A stretch of DNA of 39,288 nt from JBEKYD01 sp049509915 (GTDB lineage: Bacteria; Acidobacteriota; Terriglobia; Bryobacterales; Bryobacteraceae): the NCBI GenBank assembly GCA_049509915.1, contig JBEKZL010000068.1, forward strand, positions 1-39,288, written 5' to 3'. Shown here one piece after another: positions 18,361-27,038 of the stretch (position 1 is its first letter; the number at the start of each line of letters is the position of its first letter). The notes below the pieces were generated by a model. It saw only the letters and a program-made list of their open reading frames with translations, was not told the origin of the DNA and made no database searches. The translations under genes and the position numbers were made by a program.

Positions 18361-18416
18361 GAATTCAATTCAGGTTTTGCCTGGAATTCAATATAGGTTT
18401 TTCTTAAGATTCAATT
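18361..18416 (+). promoter_or_regulatory. Three 23-bp phased direct repeats upstream of the IPTL-CTERM gene
   Basis: In an AT-rich patch inside otherwise GC-rich DNA, GAATTCAATTCAGGTTTT starts at 18361 and GAATTCAATATAGGTTTTT at 18384. A partial third copy, AGATTCAATT, starts at 18407. The period is exactly 23 bases, about two helical turns, so the copies face the same side of the DNA. They lie 35-90 bases before the ATG at 18451, where an activator or repressor array would sit. Which regulator binds is unknown. Confidence 0.5.
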
Positions 18417-18450
18417 GACGCTCCACCTAAGAGTGGTTAGAATCGACACT

Positions 18451-19293
18451 ATGGCCACAAAGACGGACCGCGGGTTTTTCGCAGTGCCTCGAGCCCGGCG
18501 CGGCTCGGCACGAATCATAGCTTTATCGCTCCTGTCGGGCGCTCTGTTTATCCCGAGCCTTGCCCTAGCTACGACTCCAAACCCAGGAGAGCCCCTGTAC
18601 TGCCAGCCGAACGAAGGCGCGACGTTTCTGATCGTCAATGGGAATACGGGCGTATTCACCACGGGAACCGACTGCTACAGCCCCACTTCCCATGTTTCCA
18701 ATAACAATATCGTGACCCAGCCCACCCACGGCACTCTCACCTCGGATGGGGCGGGGAACTACCTGTACACCACAACTCCCGCCAACTACACCGGCCTGGA
18801 CACCTTTCAGGTCCATGTCGATAGGTCGGTTTCATACACCTCCGGAGGTCCCGGTGATTTCTCGGAAGGTGCCGGAACCGTCACGGTCACCTTCAACGTG
18901 CTTCCATCGTCTCTGCCGGCACTGACCGCCGCGCCCTTTAATATTGCCGTGCCTCCGGGAGCTGTTTCTCCCTGTCCGGCGACATTCGGCTGCGTGACGA
19001 CTGCCATGGTGGGGTCCGTCTCCCCTTCGCATGGGACCCTGAGTTTCTCCGGATTGGTCGGCACCTATACTCCGCGCGGCGGATATTCGGGTGCGGATAG
19101 TTTCACGATCCAAGCCTTGGGCGCGAACAACGATGGCTCTACCGCACTGGATTCCGGAGACATATCGGTTCAGATCACGGTGCCCAGCACCAGTAGTCCC
19201 GCTCCGGTGCCTACGCTCGGCACTTGGGGGATGGTCGCACTGGCAGGCATTTTGGCGCTAGCTGGCTGGAGTGCAGTGCGGAAGCACGCCTAA
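18451..19293 (+). CDS. Secreted Ig-like repeat protein with IPTL-CTERM sorting signal
   Basis: The 280-residue precursor has a long signal peptide (membrane core about residues 22-40, ending ALA). Two related blocks follow at about 86-123 (PTHGTLTSDGAGNYLYTT then GLDTFQVHV) and 183-222 (PSHGTLSFSGLVGTYTP then GADSFTIQ). These look like tandem cadherin/Ig-like folds. Cysteines at 51 and 75, and at 175 and 181, could form disulfides. The C terminus has PVPTLGTWG (252-260), a hydrophobic helix (MVALAGILALAGW) and a basic end RKHA, the IPTLxxWG-CTERM layout with V for I. That is the known signal class for exosortase H, encoded next. The ATG at 18451 is preferred over an upstream in-frame start because the basic N region begins there. 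Confidence 0.9.
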   Translation: MATKTDRGFFAVPRARRGSARIIALSLLSGALFIPSLALATTPNPGEPLYCQPNEGATFLIVNGNTGVFTTGTDCYSPTSHVSNNNIVTQPTHGTLTSDGAGNYLYTTTPANYTGLDTFQVHVDRSVSYTSGGPGDFSEGAGTVTVTFNVLPSSLPALTAAPFNIAVPPGAVSPCPATFGCVTTAMVGSVSPSHGTLSFSGLVGTYTPRGGYSGADSFTIQALGANNDGSTALDSGDISVQITVPSTSSPAPVPTLGTWGMVALAGILALAGWSAVRKHA

Positions 19294-19445
19294 TTGGGCA
19301 CTCGAAGCGCATCCCGCGCAACCACAGCCGCGTGGGTGTATCACGGGCCTCGATTTCGTTCTCAATGGCGGGGCATCTATGATTTCTGGTAAGAAAGCTA
19401 GGAAATCGTGCCACGGCGGGCGCCGCCGGAAGGGCTTCTTACAGA

Positions 19446-20012
19446 ATGAGGACTTTCTTATCTACATCGCGCAAGCCGGCACCGGCTTCTCGGGTACGGC
19501 GCAAGGCCGCGCGGCCGGCGCTTTTTGCGGTCTTATTCGGTCTGTTTTTTCTTGCAGGCATAGGTCTGGTGTTACTACCCCCGGTTCAATTTCTGGACGG
19601 GCATTTCTCGCGGATACTGGTGAGCGTCTCCCGCGGTTTGATCGCTATCTGCGGCGGAGCGGCAAAGGCCGAGGGAGCCATCTTGCGCGCTCCCGGCGGG
19701 TTTGCCGTCGAAATGAAAGACGGTTGTAACGGCGTCAATGTGACGATTCTGCTCTGGTCGGCGGTACTGGCTTTTCCGGCGCCATGGAGACTGAAGGCCT
19801 TAGGATTGCTAGCGGGCAGCCTGGCGATTCAGATCCTCAACGTGGTGCGTTTCATCAGCCTATTTTATATAGGCCAATACAGCACTAACTGGTTCGAGTT
19901 CGCGCACGGGTATCTCTGGGAAACCCTGCTCATACTGGATACGATGGTGGTGTTCTGGCTATGGGTAAGTCGCGTATCCCGGACCGGAACCGCGCCAAAT
20001 GCCCGCGGTTAG
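19446..20012 (+). CDS. xrtH: Exosortase H (XrtH)
   Basis: This 188-residue multi-pass membrane protein carries the exosortase catalytic triad: C94 in KDGCNGVNV, R135 in NVVRFISLF and H154 in FEFAHGYLWETL. It is expected to cleave the IPTL-CTERM signal of exported proteins at the inner membrane and pass them on for envelope attachment or release. Basic residues fill the first 23 positions before the first membrane segment (FAVLFGLFFLAGIGLVLL). It follows the sole visible substrate by 152 bases and overlaps the next gene by 14 bases. Confidence 0.94.
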   Translation: MRTFLSTSRKPAPASRVRRKAARPALFAVLFGLFFLAGIGLVLLPPVQFLDGHFSRILVSVSRGLIAICGGAAKAEGAILRAPGGFAVEMKDGCNGVNVTILLWSAVLAFPAPWRLKALGLLAGSLAIQILNVVRFISLFYIGQYSTNWFEFAHGYLWETLLILDTMVVFWLWVSRVSRTGTAPNARG

Positions 20013-20712
20013 TCTCAATCCTCAATCCCGCTTTCTGCTGCTCGGCTCGGCACTGCTGACCGGTATGTTGATCTTATGGTGGTTCGTGCTGCTCAACCCC
20101 CTGCTGTTCCTGCTGAGGGGAGCCGTGGAAGTATCGGGCGGCGTGGTCTTCAGCGGGCGTTCCGCGTTGACCGTGAAGGAGGCTCCGAGCGGCGACTGGA
20201 CGTTCGAAGTTCCGCTGGAGGCGACTCTCCCACGCTCGTTGGCGAACCCCATGCCGCAACAAATGCACTCCATCGATTTCGACCTGGCGCGGTCGGACGC
20301 GGGCGCCTTCACGTTCGGCCTGCCGGTCTATTGGGCGATTATGCTGGCCGCGCCGGGAATCCGCCGTAACCTGCGGCCGCTGCTGCTCGGAACCATGGCC
20401 ATGGCGGTGCTGGAAATCGCTCTGCTGCTGGCAACCGCGGAGATTTATGCCCATCAAGCGCTGGCGCAATTGCTGCCATCTCAGGATCCGCTCGGAAACT
20501 GGTTCTTGCATTTCAGCGAATACCTGGCAGTCAGCGCGATTCCTTACCTGATTCCCTTCGCGGTTGCTATCTGGATGCATCGCGAGTTGAGGGAGCAGAT
20601 ATTCCATTGGGCGAAGGGCGCAACACTCCCGGCCGAGGCCGCCGCAATCGCCGGTGCGGATAGGTTCGGCAAGCGGCCGAGGCTGATGAAACAAGCCCGG
20701 AAGCGGGGTTAG
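19999..20712 (+). CDS. Exosortase H-associated membrane protein
   Basis: The 237-residue protein has an N-terminal membrane helix (LLLGSALLTGMLILWWFVLL), a soluble loop (about residues 45-105) and three more hydrophobic segments, ending in a cytoplasmic basic tail. The 14-base overlap with xrtH and the topology match the membrane protein family that accompanies XrtH in other genomes. Its role in sorting is not established; a partner or chaperone function is inferred from constant linkage. Confidence 0.82.
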   Translation: MPAVSLNPQSRFLLLGSALLTGMLILWWFVLLNPLLFLLRGAVEVSGGVVFSGRSALTVKEAPSGDWTFEVPLEATLPRSLANPMPQQMHSIDFDLARSDAGAFTFGLPVYWAIMLAAPGIRRNLRPLLLGTMAMAVLEIALLLATAEIYAHQALAQLLPSQDPLGNWFLHFSEYLAVSAIPYLIPFAVAIWMHRELREQIFHWAKGATLPAEAAAIAGADRFGKRPRLMKQARKRG

Positions 20713-20914
20713 CGGCGGATTTCTCACTGGGGCTCGTGGCGGGCAGTGCTGCCCGCCGCGTCGATAGTCGTGCCGACGTTTACCTCCGCCACTGTGCGGC
20801 AGCCAGGAAGGAGTGTTGAGACGACTCTCGACACAGCAGACACGAACGCCTGCGCCAATGGGGCTTGCAACCTTGAGAAATGCGGGCTAGCATCGTTGCG
20901 GATCGAGGCTATTC

Positions 20915-23032
20915 ATGGATTTGAATCGACGCGACTTCATGGTGGTGCCTGCCGCCGCCATCGCGACTTCCTTATTTGCCGCCGAGACGGCCGTTCCCTG
21001 GCAGCGGAAAATCCGGCGGCTCGGCCAGACCAATATGACCGAGCACGACCCGGCCGTGCTCGATGTGGAGCAATGGGCGGATTACTGGGCCAGCCTGAAG
21101 GTGGATGCGACCATGGTGAGCGTCACCGGCATTCTGGCATTCTACCAGACCAAAGTGCCGTACCACCGCAAAGGCAAGTTTCTCGGCGACCGGGATTTCT
21201 TCGGCGAGTGTTGCGCCGCCGCCAAGAAGCGCGGCATCCACGTGATCGCGCGCCTGAGTCCGGACCTGAATTGGGAAGACGCCGTCGGAGCCCACCCGGA
21301 GTGGTTCGAGCGCGACGCCGAAGGCAATGCCGTGCACCACACCGAGGACCCGCGCCTGTTCCGCACTTGCATGTTCACTTCCTACATGACCGAATACGTG
21401 CCGGCGATCATGCGCGAAATCAACTCGCTCTACGACGTGGACGGTATCTTCACTAACGCCTGGCCGCCGCTGGGAGCCTTGCCGGTCTGCCATTGCGAGC
21501 AGTGTAAGAAACTGCCGAAGGCGGGAACCATCGACTATTGGGATAAGTTCAACGAACGTACCATCTATCTCTGGAAGCTCTACGATTCCATTGCCAGGCA
21601 GAAAAAGCCGTCGAACTTCTATTTCGCCAATCTCGGCGGCGGCATCCGTTCCACGGCCAACCTGGTGCAACTGGGGGAAATCTGCGAATGGTTCCAGTCC
21701 GATAACCAGGGCCGCGGCGGCGACGATACGCCCATCTGGGGATGCGCCTTGCAGGGCCGCGTCTGCGGCGCTGTGCAGAAGGGCAAGATGGCGAACAACG
21801 TTACCGGAGCCTGGTCCACCGGCACTCCCCGCTGGCGCAACGTCTATAAGTCGCCCCAGGAAGAACGCATGTGGTTCAACGAGACACTCGCCTCCGGCAT
21901 GGTGCCGTATCATCACATCATCGGCGGCGAGAACGGAATGGGAGAGGACCGCCGCTGGCTCGAGCCCGCGCACAAATATTTCGAATGGACGGCCCGCCAC
22001 GACGCCCACTTCGTCAACAAACGCTCCATCGCCAATCTGGGCGTGGTGATGGGCCAGCGCACGCATCTGTTCTACCAGCCTCCGCGCGGCGCCCTGATGC
22101 GGGAGTACATGGACGGGATGTACTATGCGTTGCTCGAAGGCCGTTTCCTTTTCGATTTCGTACATGAAGATCGGCTTGCGCCGGAGGAACTGGCGAAATA
22201 CTCAGCGCTGCTGCTGCCGAACACGGCGCTGCTCAGCGACCAACAGTGCCGCCAGTTGCGCGCCTACGTGGATGCCGGCGGCTCACTGCTGGCCACCTTC
22301 GAGACCAGCCTGTACACTGAGCGCAATGAGCGGCGGCCGGATTTCGGCCTGGCCGATGTTTTCGGCATTCGCAAGGCCGGCGAGACCGTCCCCACCGTCG
22401 GCAACGCGTACCTGGCCCGCATCGAAAAACAGCACCCGATTCTGAGCGGCTTTTCCAATACTCAGTGGATCCCTGGCGCACAGAACCGGGTCCCTTTGGC
22501 TCCGGTCGATAGCCCGGTTCTGACGGTGGTGCCTGGCTTCGTGGCGTACCCTCCCGAGCTATCCTATCCCGTCCAGCAGCGCACAGACGAGCCGGCGGTC
22601 GTGCTGCAGGAGAGAGGCAAGAGCCGCCTGGCCTGGTTCCCCGGCGACATCGAGCGCACCATGTGGCGATCCGGCCATACCGATCTGGCGCGTTTGCTGC
22701 AGAATTCCATCCGCTGGGTGGCGGGCGGGAATCCGCCCGTTACCATCGAAGGCGACGGCGTGATCGAGACTTTCGCCTGGGAAACCCAGGCCGGCTTCGC
22801 CGTGCACGTCCTCAATTACACCAACCCAGCCATGCACCGCGGTTGGCTGCGGGAGTTCTTCCCCATCGGCCGCCAGAAGGTAAAGATGTTACTGCCACCG
22901 GGTAGGCGAGTAACTCGCGTAGAACTGCTGCAGGCCGAAACCGACATCCCCTTCACCGCCAGCAACGGTGCCATTGAGTTCACCATTCCCAGGGTCTTGG
23001 ATTACGAAGTAGCAGCACTGTATTCGGCATAG
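20915..23032 (+). CDS. Tat-exported glycoside-hydrolase-like protein with GATase1-like domain
   Basis: The 705-residue protein starts with a Tat signal (NRRDFMVVPAAAIATSLFA). A TIM-barrel-like region (about 30-400) resembles the alpha-amylase/fucosidase-like glycoside hydrolase superfamily, with GIHVIARLSPDLNWED and DVDGIFTNAWPP. A CHCEQC cluster follows at the position where related hypothetical hydrolases have a Cys-rich loop. Residues about 410-620 look like the GATase1-like trimerisation domain of beta-galactosidases (LLLPNTALLSDQQCRQLRAY, then GGSLLATFE). A beta-sandwich tail follows. The substrate is unknown; plant or microbial polysaccharide breakdown outside the cytoplasm is an inference. 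It is preceded by about 200 bases in which I see no gene. Confidence 0.75.
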   Translation: MDLNRRDFMVVPAAAIATSLFAAETAVPWQRKIRRLGQTNMTEHDPAVLDVEQWADYWASLKVDATMVSVTGILAFYQTKVPYHRKGKFLGDRDFFGECCAAAKKRGIHVIARLSPDLNWEDAVGAHPEWFERDAEGNAVHHTEDPRLFRTCMFTSYMTEYVPAIMREINSLYDVDGIFTNAWPPLGALPVCHCEQCKKLPKAGTIDYWDKFNERTIYLWKLYDSIARQKKPSNFYFANLGGGIRSTANLVQLGEICEWFQSDNQGRGGDDTPIWGCALQGRVCGAVQKGKMANNVTGAWSTGTPRWRNVYKSPQEERMWFNETLASGMVPYHHIIGGENGMGEDRRWLEPAHKYFEWTARHDAHFVNKRSIANLGVVMGQRTHLFYQPPRGALMREYMDGMYYALLEGRFLFDFVHEDRLAPEELAKYSALLLPNTALLSDQQCRQLRAYVDAGGSLLATFETSLYTERNERRPDFGLADVFGIRKAGETVPTVGNAYLARIEKQHPILSGFSNTQWIPGAQNRVPLAPVDSPVLTVVPGFVAYPPELSYPVQQRTDEPAVVLQERGKSRLAWFPGDIERTMWRSGHTDLARLLQNSIRWVAGGNPPVTIEGDGVIETFAWETQAGFAVHVLNYTNPAMHRGWLREFFPIGRQKVKMLLPPGRRVTRVELLQAETDIPFTASNGAIEFTIPRVLDYEVAALYSA

Positions 23033-23052
23033 GGCAGGCCTCCTCGCCTGTC
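23032..23052. repeat. Dispersed GC-rich intergenic repeat, copy 3
   Basis: GGGCAGGCCTCCTCGCCTGT begins at the last base of the glycoside-hydrolase-like gene's stop codon. Its reverse complement (GACAGGCGAGGAGGCCTGCC) matches the word at 7489-7508 apart from three bases. GGCAGGC and GCCTGTC can pair, so it could also act as a weak transcription stop, though no T run follows. Confidence 0.45.
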
Positions 23053-23107
23053 ATCCAGTTATCCGGCGCTGCGCAGGAATGTGAACGGGTGAGCTAAACT
23101 CGCAGGG

Positions 23108-23218
23108 TTGACCGAAAGCCAATTCACCAAAATTCCGGACTGGCCGGGATACCGCGTGTACCGGCACGAGATCGACGAAAAGACGCGAACGCTGAAGCTC
23201 TGTGTGCGCCGGACGAGG
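23108..23218 (+). pseudogene. ISL3-like transposase N-terminal remnant
   Basis: From the TTG at 23108 the frame reads IPDWPGYRVYRHEIDEK, then TLKLCVRRTR, resembling the opening of ISL3-family transposases (usually ...LKLWVRRKRG before a CxxC zinc finger). After this the reading turns to unrelated residues and no transposase core is found in any frame. No inverted repeats or target duplications are visible. This fits a decayed insertion sequence, but the match is short. Confidence 0.4.
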
Positions 23219-23255
23219 GATATACCTTTGCGCGCAAACGAAGTTCGTGGGTTCG

Positions 23256-23567
23256 TCAGTGCTTCGGGCCGCGCCGGGACAACCGGTGGGCGTCCGCGGC
23301 CGGCTGAGCCAGAGGCCAGCGCCGGCTCTCCCGAAAGAGTGCTTTGTGGATACAGCCAAGGATACTACTTGCTTTGCCTCGCTTTCTTGGGTGAGGCACG
23401 TGCCGTCTGATCTCCGGGCAGTCGCGGCAGAAATCGAAAGCGGAACCATCGACCTTCAAAGTCTGCCACCGGTGGAAGCCCATCGCGCAGATAAGACGCT
23501 TCAGCCAATTCGATTCGTGTTCGCGATTCGGCCAGAGTCTTCTTAGCGGGGCTAAATCGGGTTCCAT
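23256..23567 (-). CDS. Hypothetical small protein with possible zinc ligands
   Basis: The frame contains LKRLICAMGFHRWQTLKVDG followed by FDFCRDCPEIRRH. A hydrophobic start, GFHRW and a CxxC pair are reminiscent of small zinc-binding phage or plasmid proteins. The suggested ATG at 23567 has only a weak ribosome binding site; an inner ATG at 23483 (MGFHRW) is an alternative. The C-terminal half lies antisense to the IS remnant region and looks less coding. I do not recognise a family, and it may be a fragment. Confidence 0.33.
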   Translation of the reverse strand: MEPDLAPLRRLWPNREHESNWLKRLICAMGFHRWQTLKVDGSAFDFCRDCPEIRRHVPHPRKRGKASSILGCIHKALFRESRRWPLAQPAADAHRLSRRGPKH

Positions 23568-23752
23568 ATTTCCGTATCGTAACAAGTGAGCACCGCACCC
23601 GCGCTCGCAGCCGCCATTCACCGCCGCTTCGGACGGGTATCGGCCTCGAAGAACAGCGCTGGAAGCTGGAGCACATAGCGGCCAAAGCGTCATCCTGTCC
23701 TATCCGGCCGGCAGAGGCGCTTCGGCATGCATCGCGGCAACCAGAGCCGGGC

Positions 23753-26272
23753 TCAGAACAGCACGTCGAAGTCCACCGTGAATCTCCGGTGGCGCTCGCC
23801 GAAAAACAGGCCGTATTCCGGATCGGCGATATTATAGTGAACCGCTTCGGGATTAAAATGATTGGTGAGGTTGAAGCTAGACAGCGATAAGCGGACTTTA
23901 TATTTCGGAGTAACTGGAATATCTTTGGCAATCCTCGAATCGAGGGAAAAGAAACTTGGGTAGCGGTAGCCGTTGGCCGGGCCCACGTACTGTTGCGCTG
24001 CGTCGAAGCTGGAGTAAGGAAACCCGCTGCGGAATTCCACCACCGGGGCGATCCGCCAGCCGTGCGGCAGTTGCAATAGTCCCCAGGTGAGGAAGCGGTT
24101 GGGCAGGTCGCCCGGCAAGGTACTGGATTGATTGTCACGAATGATCGGCACTGGGAAACTGCCGAGGTAGTTATTGAAGTCATTGACGTCGCCGCTCGAC
24201 CGGCCCCTGACGTAGGAAAAGAAGAGTTGGCGTTTGTCGGTCAGGCGCCACCGCGCCGTGGCCTCCCACTGCTGATAGCGCGACGATCCCGCCCCGGTCA
24301 CATCGAATGCGCCGATATCGGTAACCGGATCGGGCGCCTGGCGCACCATCACCACCAGGCCCGCACCTTCGCTCTGAATAAACGATAGCCGGACCTGCAG
24401 ATGTTCCCCCAGCGGCTGGTCCAGCTCCAGGCTGGTGTTGTCGCTGCGTGGGGAAAAATCGCCCGGCTTCAGCTCGTGGTGTACGAACGGAATGTGAACG
24501 TTTATCTCGCTCAAGGCGTTCGCGTAGAAGTACGGCCCCGCGACGATATTGCCTTCGCCGTCGTAAAAGGTCTGGGTCTGGCGCGGGTAGTGCTCGAAGG
24601 CGTACACGTTCAGCGGCACGTGGTCGTAGAAAAACCCGAAGCCGCCGCGCAATACCGTGCCGGTGCGTTTGAAAGGAGTATACGCAAAGCCGGCGCGCGG
24701 CGCGAACCGAAAACTTTCCGATACTTCCTGCGATTCGGTGCGCGCTCCCAGGTCGAGCGCCAGCCGCGAAGACAATACCCAGTGATCCTCGCCGTAGAAT
24801 GCGTACTCGGTGTCGGTCATGGTGTACCCGTGGCTGGGGCTGAAGCCAATCGACTCGGTGAGCTGGTGAGCCGCATTCAGCACCTGAATCGAGTTCTCGT
24901 CCATTTGCCCCCGGTCGGCGCTATAGGCAATGTAGGAGCCGATCTTGTAGTTGTGCGTGCCCCAGTGCCTGGACGGGTGAAAGCTCAGCGACGGCAGCCA
25001 ACTGACGCGCGAAGCCACCCGGTACTGCTGCGCGAAGTAGTTTCCGCTGTTTCCGAACGGGCTGATAGTGAGACCGGCCGGGCCCTGCCCCCATACGTTG
25101 GCGTCGAAACGCGTTCCCGAGATCGTGTTTTCGAGCAACCCGCCCCACACCGTCAGCCGGTCCGCAATCGTCACCGTGTAGTTGGCCGTGGCTGCGTCGG
25201 GCGTGGTCGGCATGGGGTTGAAATAGTCCAGGTTGACGTATTCCATGTGCTGCGGCGCCACGTGCGCGGTCGCCGTCAGCAGGTGACGGCTCGACGCCAC
25301 CCAATCCAGTTGGGCGAAGGAGTTCACTCCCCAATTGCGCTTTTGATCGAATGGGAAAGGAAGCGTGTAGATTTCGATCTTTCGGACTTCGTACTCCAGC
25401 CCCTCGGAAAGATACAGCTTCCCGGGCACGATAGGGCCCTCCACGTTCAGCCGCGGCGTGGCGTCGCGCAGCCCGCGCAGGTGCCAGGAGCGGATGTAAA
25501 AGTCCGGAAAAGGATCGTTCAGCTCCCACTTCCATTTCTCCCCGCCGCGCCGCGTCTCCACTGAAACCAGGCCCGCCGTGAAGCGCCCGTACTCGGCCAT
25601 GTAAGGCGTCTGGTAAACGTTGAGCGATTCCACGCTGTCGATGGGCACGGTCAGACCGAACTGCCCCGTGGCCGGATCGCTGACGTCGGCCGAATTGACG
25701 ATCAGCGAGCTGCGGTGTTCGGCGGAGCCCGATATCTGCAGCGCGCCGTCCGGCTTCCTTACAACACCCGGCACCAGCGGCAACGCTTCGGCCACGTTGG
25801 CGGGGCGGCTGGGAAGCTCCCGCGCCACCTCCGGCGGAAGCTTGGTCGGGGTAGAGGCGCCCTGCTCCACCGGCGGCACGGATGCCTCTACCTCCACCGT
25901 CTCATGCTGGCTGAGACGCTCCACCAGGGTCAGCTCCACCGTGGCCGATCCCGGAGTAACCTCCAGGTCGCTCTTGGTTAGCGGCTGAAACCCCTCCTTC
26001 ACTGCGGAAAGTGTGTACCGGCCGGCCTTGGCCAACTGGAATGTGGCGCCGCCCTGGGTACCCGTTTCGCCACCGGTCACCACCACGCCGCCCAGCTTCC
26101 AGGTCAACTGGACTCCCGGAACCGGCTGGTGCGAGGGATCGTACACGTCCACTTCCACGGCCACGCCCGTGCCGGCCGCCTCCTGCGCCCGCGCCGGGCC
26201 GGCCGCAGCCAGCAGATGGCTGGTCCACCACAGCACCGCCAACGCTCCCCGCGCTCGAATCGTAATTTTCAA
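23753..26272 (-). CDS. TonB-dependent receptor with carboxypeptidase-regulatory-like domain
   Basis: The 839-residue outer-membrane protein has a signal peptide (to about residue 29, ...GPARA-QEA) and a carboxypeptidase-D regulatory-like domain (about 35-120: DPSHQPVPGVQLTWKL, GGATFQLAKAGRYTLSA). The plug follows (about 130-240: LPSRPANVAEALPLVPGVVR, then FGLTVPIDSVESLNVYQ), then a long beta-barrel ending in FTVDFDVLF with the terminal Phe needed for outer-membrane assembly. This architecture is very common in Acidobacteriota, where it is presumed to take up oligosaccharides or other large substrates. No substrate-binding lipoprotein gene sits next to it. It is preceded by about 60 bases before the next co-directional small gene. 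Confidence 0.92.
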   Translation of the reverse strand: MKITIRARGALAVLWWTSHLLAAAGPARAQEAAGTGVAVEVDVYDPSHQPVPGVQLTWKLGGVVVTGGETGTQGGATFQLAKAGRYTLSAVKEGFQPLTKSDLEVTPGSATVELTLVERLSQHETVEVEASVPPVEQGASTPTKLPPEVARELPSRPANVAEALPLVPGVVRKPDGALQISGSAEHRSSLIVNSADVSDPATGQFGLTVPIDSVESLNVYQTPYMAEYGRFTAGLVSVETRRGGEKWKWELNDPFPDFYIRSWHLRGLRDATPRLNVEGPIVPGKLYLSEGLEYEVRKIEIYTLPFPFDQKRNWGVNSFAQLDWVASSRHLLTATAHVAPQHMEYVNLDYFNPMPTTPDAATANYTVTIADRLTVWGGLLENTISGTRFDANVWGQGPAGLTISPFGNSGNYFAQQYRVASRVSWLPSLSFHPSRHWGTHNYKIGSYIAYSADRGQMDENSIQVLNAAHQLTESIGFSPSHGYTMTDTEYAFYGEDHWVLSSRLALDLGARTESQEVSESFRFAPRAGFAYTPFKRTGTVLRGGFGFFYDHVPLNVYAFEHYPRQTQTFYDGEGNIVAGPYFYANALSEINVHIPFVHHELKPGDFSPRSDNTSLELDQPLGEHLQVRLSFIQSEGAGLVVMVRQAPDPVTDIGAFDVTGAGSSRYQQWEATARWRLTDKRQLFFSYVRGRSSGDVNDFNNYLGSFPVPIIRDNQSSTLPGDLPNRFLTWGLLQLPHGWRIAPVVEFRSGFPYSSFDAAQQYVGPANGYRYPSFFSLDSRIAKDIPVTPKYKVRLSLSSFNLTNHFNPEAVHYNIADPEYGLFFGERHRRFTVDFDVLF

Positions 26273-26332
26273 ATTCGCTGAGCCATAGCCTCGGATAAAA
26301 TATGGACGCGCGAATTGGCGTCCCGGGTTTCT

Positions 26333-26479
26333 CTATCCTGCCGCCTTCCGCTCGTCAGCCGCAAACTGCCCGCCATACGGCTGGAGCCCCATATCGGCGA
26401 GCAGGTTCTTCTCGTCGAAGTGAATGCTCGTCCCTAGCCCTTTCGGCACACTGATTTTAACGTCTTTTATCGGGGCCAC
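26333..26479 (-). CDS. Small hypothetical protein (48 aa)
   Basis: A GTG at 26479 opens a 49-codon frame ending TAG at 26333. It reads APIKDVKISVPKGLGTSIHF, then KNLLADMGLQPYGGQFAADE. The composition is protein-like, with no low-complexity shadow pattern, and the start lies 21 bases after the stop of the 141-residue hypothetical gene, suggesting one transcript. No clear ribosome binding site is present. I do not recognise a family. Confidence 0.5.
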   Translation of the reverse strand: MAPIKDVKISVPKGLGTSIHFDEKNLLADMGLQPYGGQFAADERKAAG

Positions 26480-26500
26480 TGGGATGGTTTTTGCGGGCCG

Positions 26501-26926
26501 CTACGGCAACGTAGTGCCGTCCCAGGTATGCTCCGGGTCGGGGTAATAGGTGGCCGCCGAACCGTCGATCAGCACCAGCCAACCGCCCGGCACTTTGGCG
26601 CGCGCAACCGTATGCGGCCTGGCGTTGAGCGCGGTGAAGACAATGTCCGGAGGCGCCGCCGGCTTAGCCGCGGCCGGTGCTTCGGCCGCCTCGGCTGCCG
26701 GTCCCGCCAGGCGTACCAGGGCGCCCGGGTCCAACGCCGATTCGAGCAAATCCCGCCGGCAGCCGTATAGCCCGGTCATATACCGGAATTGCTCCGTTTC
26801 GCGATCGCGTCCCACGTGGTCGATAAGCGCGCCGAATGGGATTGTCTCCGATTCTCCCAGCGACGTTCTGGTCCGCGCGTGCAGCTTCATAGCCTCGATG
26901 GACTTGTTTAGAGTAAAGGTCGGCAA
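26501..26926 (-). CDS. Hypothetical protein (141 aa)
   Basis: The product starts MPTFTLNKSIEAMKLHARTR and carries an N-terminal segment (IPFGALIDHVGRDRETEQFR, MTGLYGCRRDLLESAL). An Ala/Pro-rich linker (EAAEAPAAAKPAAPP) and a C-terminal beta-rich part (VPGGWLVLIDGSAATYYPDP) follow. No signal peptide or membrane segment is visible. I do not recognise it; the two-domain look with a flexible linker suggests a binding or regulatory role, which is only a guess. It is followed by the 48-residue gene on the same strand. Confidence 0.6.
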   Translation of the reverse strand: MPTFTLNKSIEAMKLHARTRTSLGESETIPFGALIDHVGRDRETEQFRYMTGLYGCRRDLLESALDPGALVRLAGPAAEAAEAPAAAKPAAPPDIVFTALNARPHTVARAKVPGGWLVLIDGSAATYYPDPEHTWDGTTLP

Positions 26927-27038
26927 AATGAGTCTCCGCTTACTACCGTCGCCAAGTTATAACCGAATCCGGGGACCGGGCGCAAGCCGCAGGCGAATCG
27001 AGGGAATCCGGGCGTGACTGCGGTCCCTGGGGCGTTCG

